Shown here: one piece after another, positions 6,316 to 6,358 of the stretch
Layout of the letters: every line of letters begins with the position of its first letter
Numbering within the stretch: position 1 is the first letter of the stretch
Assembly (NCBI GenBank): GCA_963578885.1
Contig: CAUZEQ010000287.1
Location: forward strand, 1-6,358
Length of the DNA: 6,358 bases
DNA from: UBA8437 sp963578885
Lineage (GTDB): Bacteria > Planctomycetota > Planctomycetia > Planctomycetales > Planctomycetaceae
Direction: 5' to 3'
Program-made: the position numbers and the translations under genes
Notes under the pieces: model-generated
What the model was told of the DNA's origin: nothing
Seen by the model: the letters and a program-made list of their open reading frames with translations, nothing else
The model's database searches: none

Positions 6316-6358
6316 CCGGACTCGATGCCATCGGAATGACATGATTTCACAAGGCATG

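Larger units (their letters stand above)
6098..6343. repeat. Palindromic intergenic element with terminal inverted repeats (MITE/REP-like)
   Basis: The region from 6055 to the window end has no convincing gene. It is bounded by CATGTCATCCCGA (6098-6110) and TCGGAATGACATG (6331-6343), which are inverted copies matching at 12 of 13 positions. Inside are a 12-base-pair stem (6191-6238) and three copies of the AACCCC(GAA or TTC)GGGGTT hairpin. The size (246 bases), the terminal inverted repeats and the lack of coding content fit a non-autonomous or REP-like dispersed repeat. Similar NPEGVP/TPSGF-translating repeats are, from memory, widespread in planctomycete genomes. No target-site duplication was found at the ends. 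Confidence 0.6.

Noticed and set aside
5867..6331. 154-codon open frame on the minus strand reading NPEGVP and TPSGFVFG
   Set aside because: It translates the palindromic repeat element and then the antisense of the ankyrin gene. The peptide motifs come from the AACCCCGAAGGGGTT repeats, not from a real protein.

Overview
The window is a GC-rich bacterial segment. It most likely comes from a planctomycete (Planctomycetota) or a related lineage. That inference rests on the gene set (CotH kinase-like protein, VTC-domain protein, DUF4956 membrane protein), on weak or absent Shine-Dalgarno sequences on the minus strand, and on a palindromic intergenic element whose translations read NPEGVP / TPSGFVFG, a spurious-peptide signature I associate with planctomycete genomes. 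No database search was possible.

Layout: bases 2-190 (+) are the 3' end of an alpha/beta-hydrolase (prolyl-oligopeptidase / dienelactone-hydrolase type). It converges, with only 15 bases between stop codons, on a three-gene minus-strand operon. In transcription order the operon is a DUF4956 membrane protein (4153-3431), a VTC-domain polyphosphate-polymerase-like protein (3428-2646, 2 bases after the previous stop) and a membrane-anchored CotH kinase-like protein with a long C-terminal ankyrin region (2599-206). A 356-base intergenic region (4154-4509) separates this operon from a divergent plus-strand gene (4510-6054) for a predicted lipoprotein made almost entirely of ankyrin repeats. The last 300 bases are non-coding and hold a roughly 246-base element bounded by inverted repeats and packed with hairpins.

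How it may work together: the VTC, DUF4956 and CotH families are, to my knowledge, found side by side in many bacteria, but their joint function is not established. Here the CotH protein and the divergent lipoprotein share a composite module of about 150 residues: roughly three ankyrin repeats, a capping helix ('F-I-x-G-L-L-Q') and a 'GR' helix exactly 17 residues later. There are two copies in the CotH protein and three in the lipoprotein. Both proteins are predicted to lie outside the cytoplasm. I infer one locus: a cytoplasmic polyphosphate/nucleotide-type enzyme, a membrane partner, an exported kinase-like protein and an exported ankyrin scaffold related to the kinase's own tail. This five-copy module and the locus it ties together are the most interesting things in the window.
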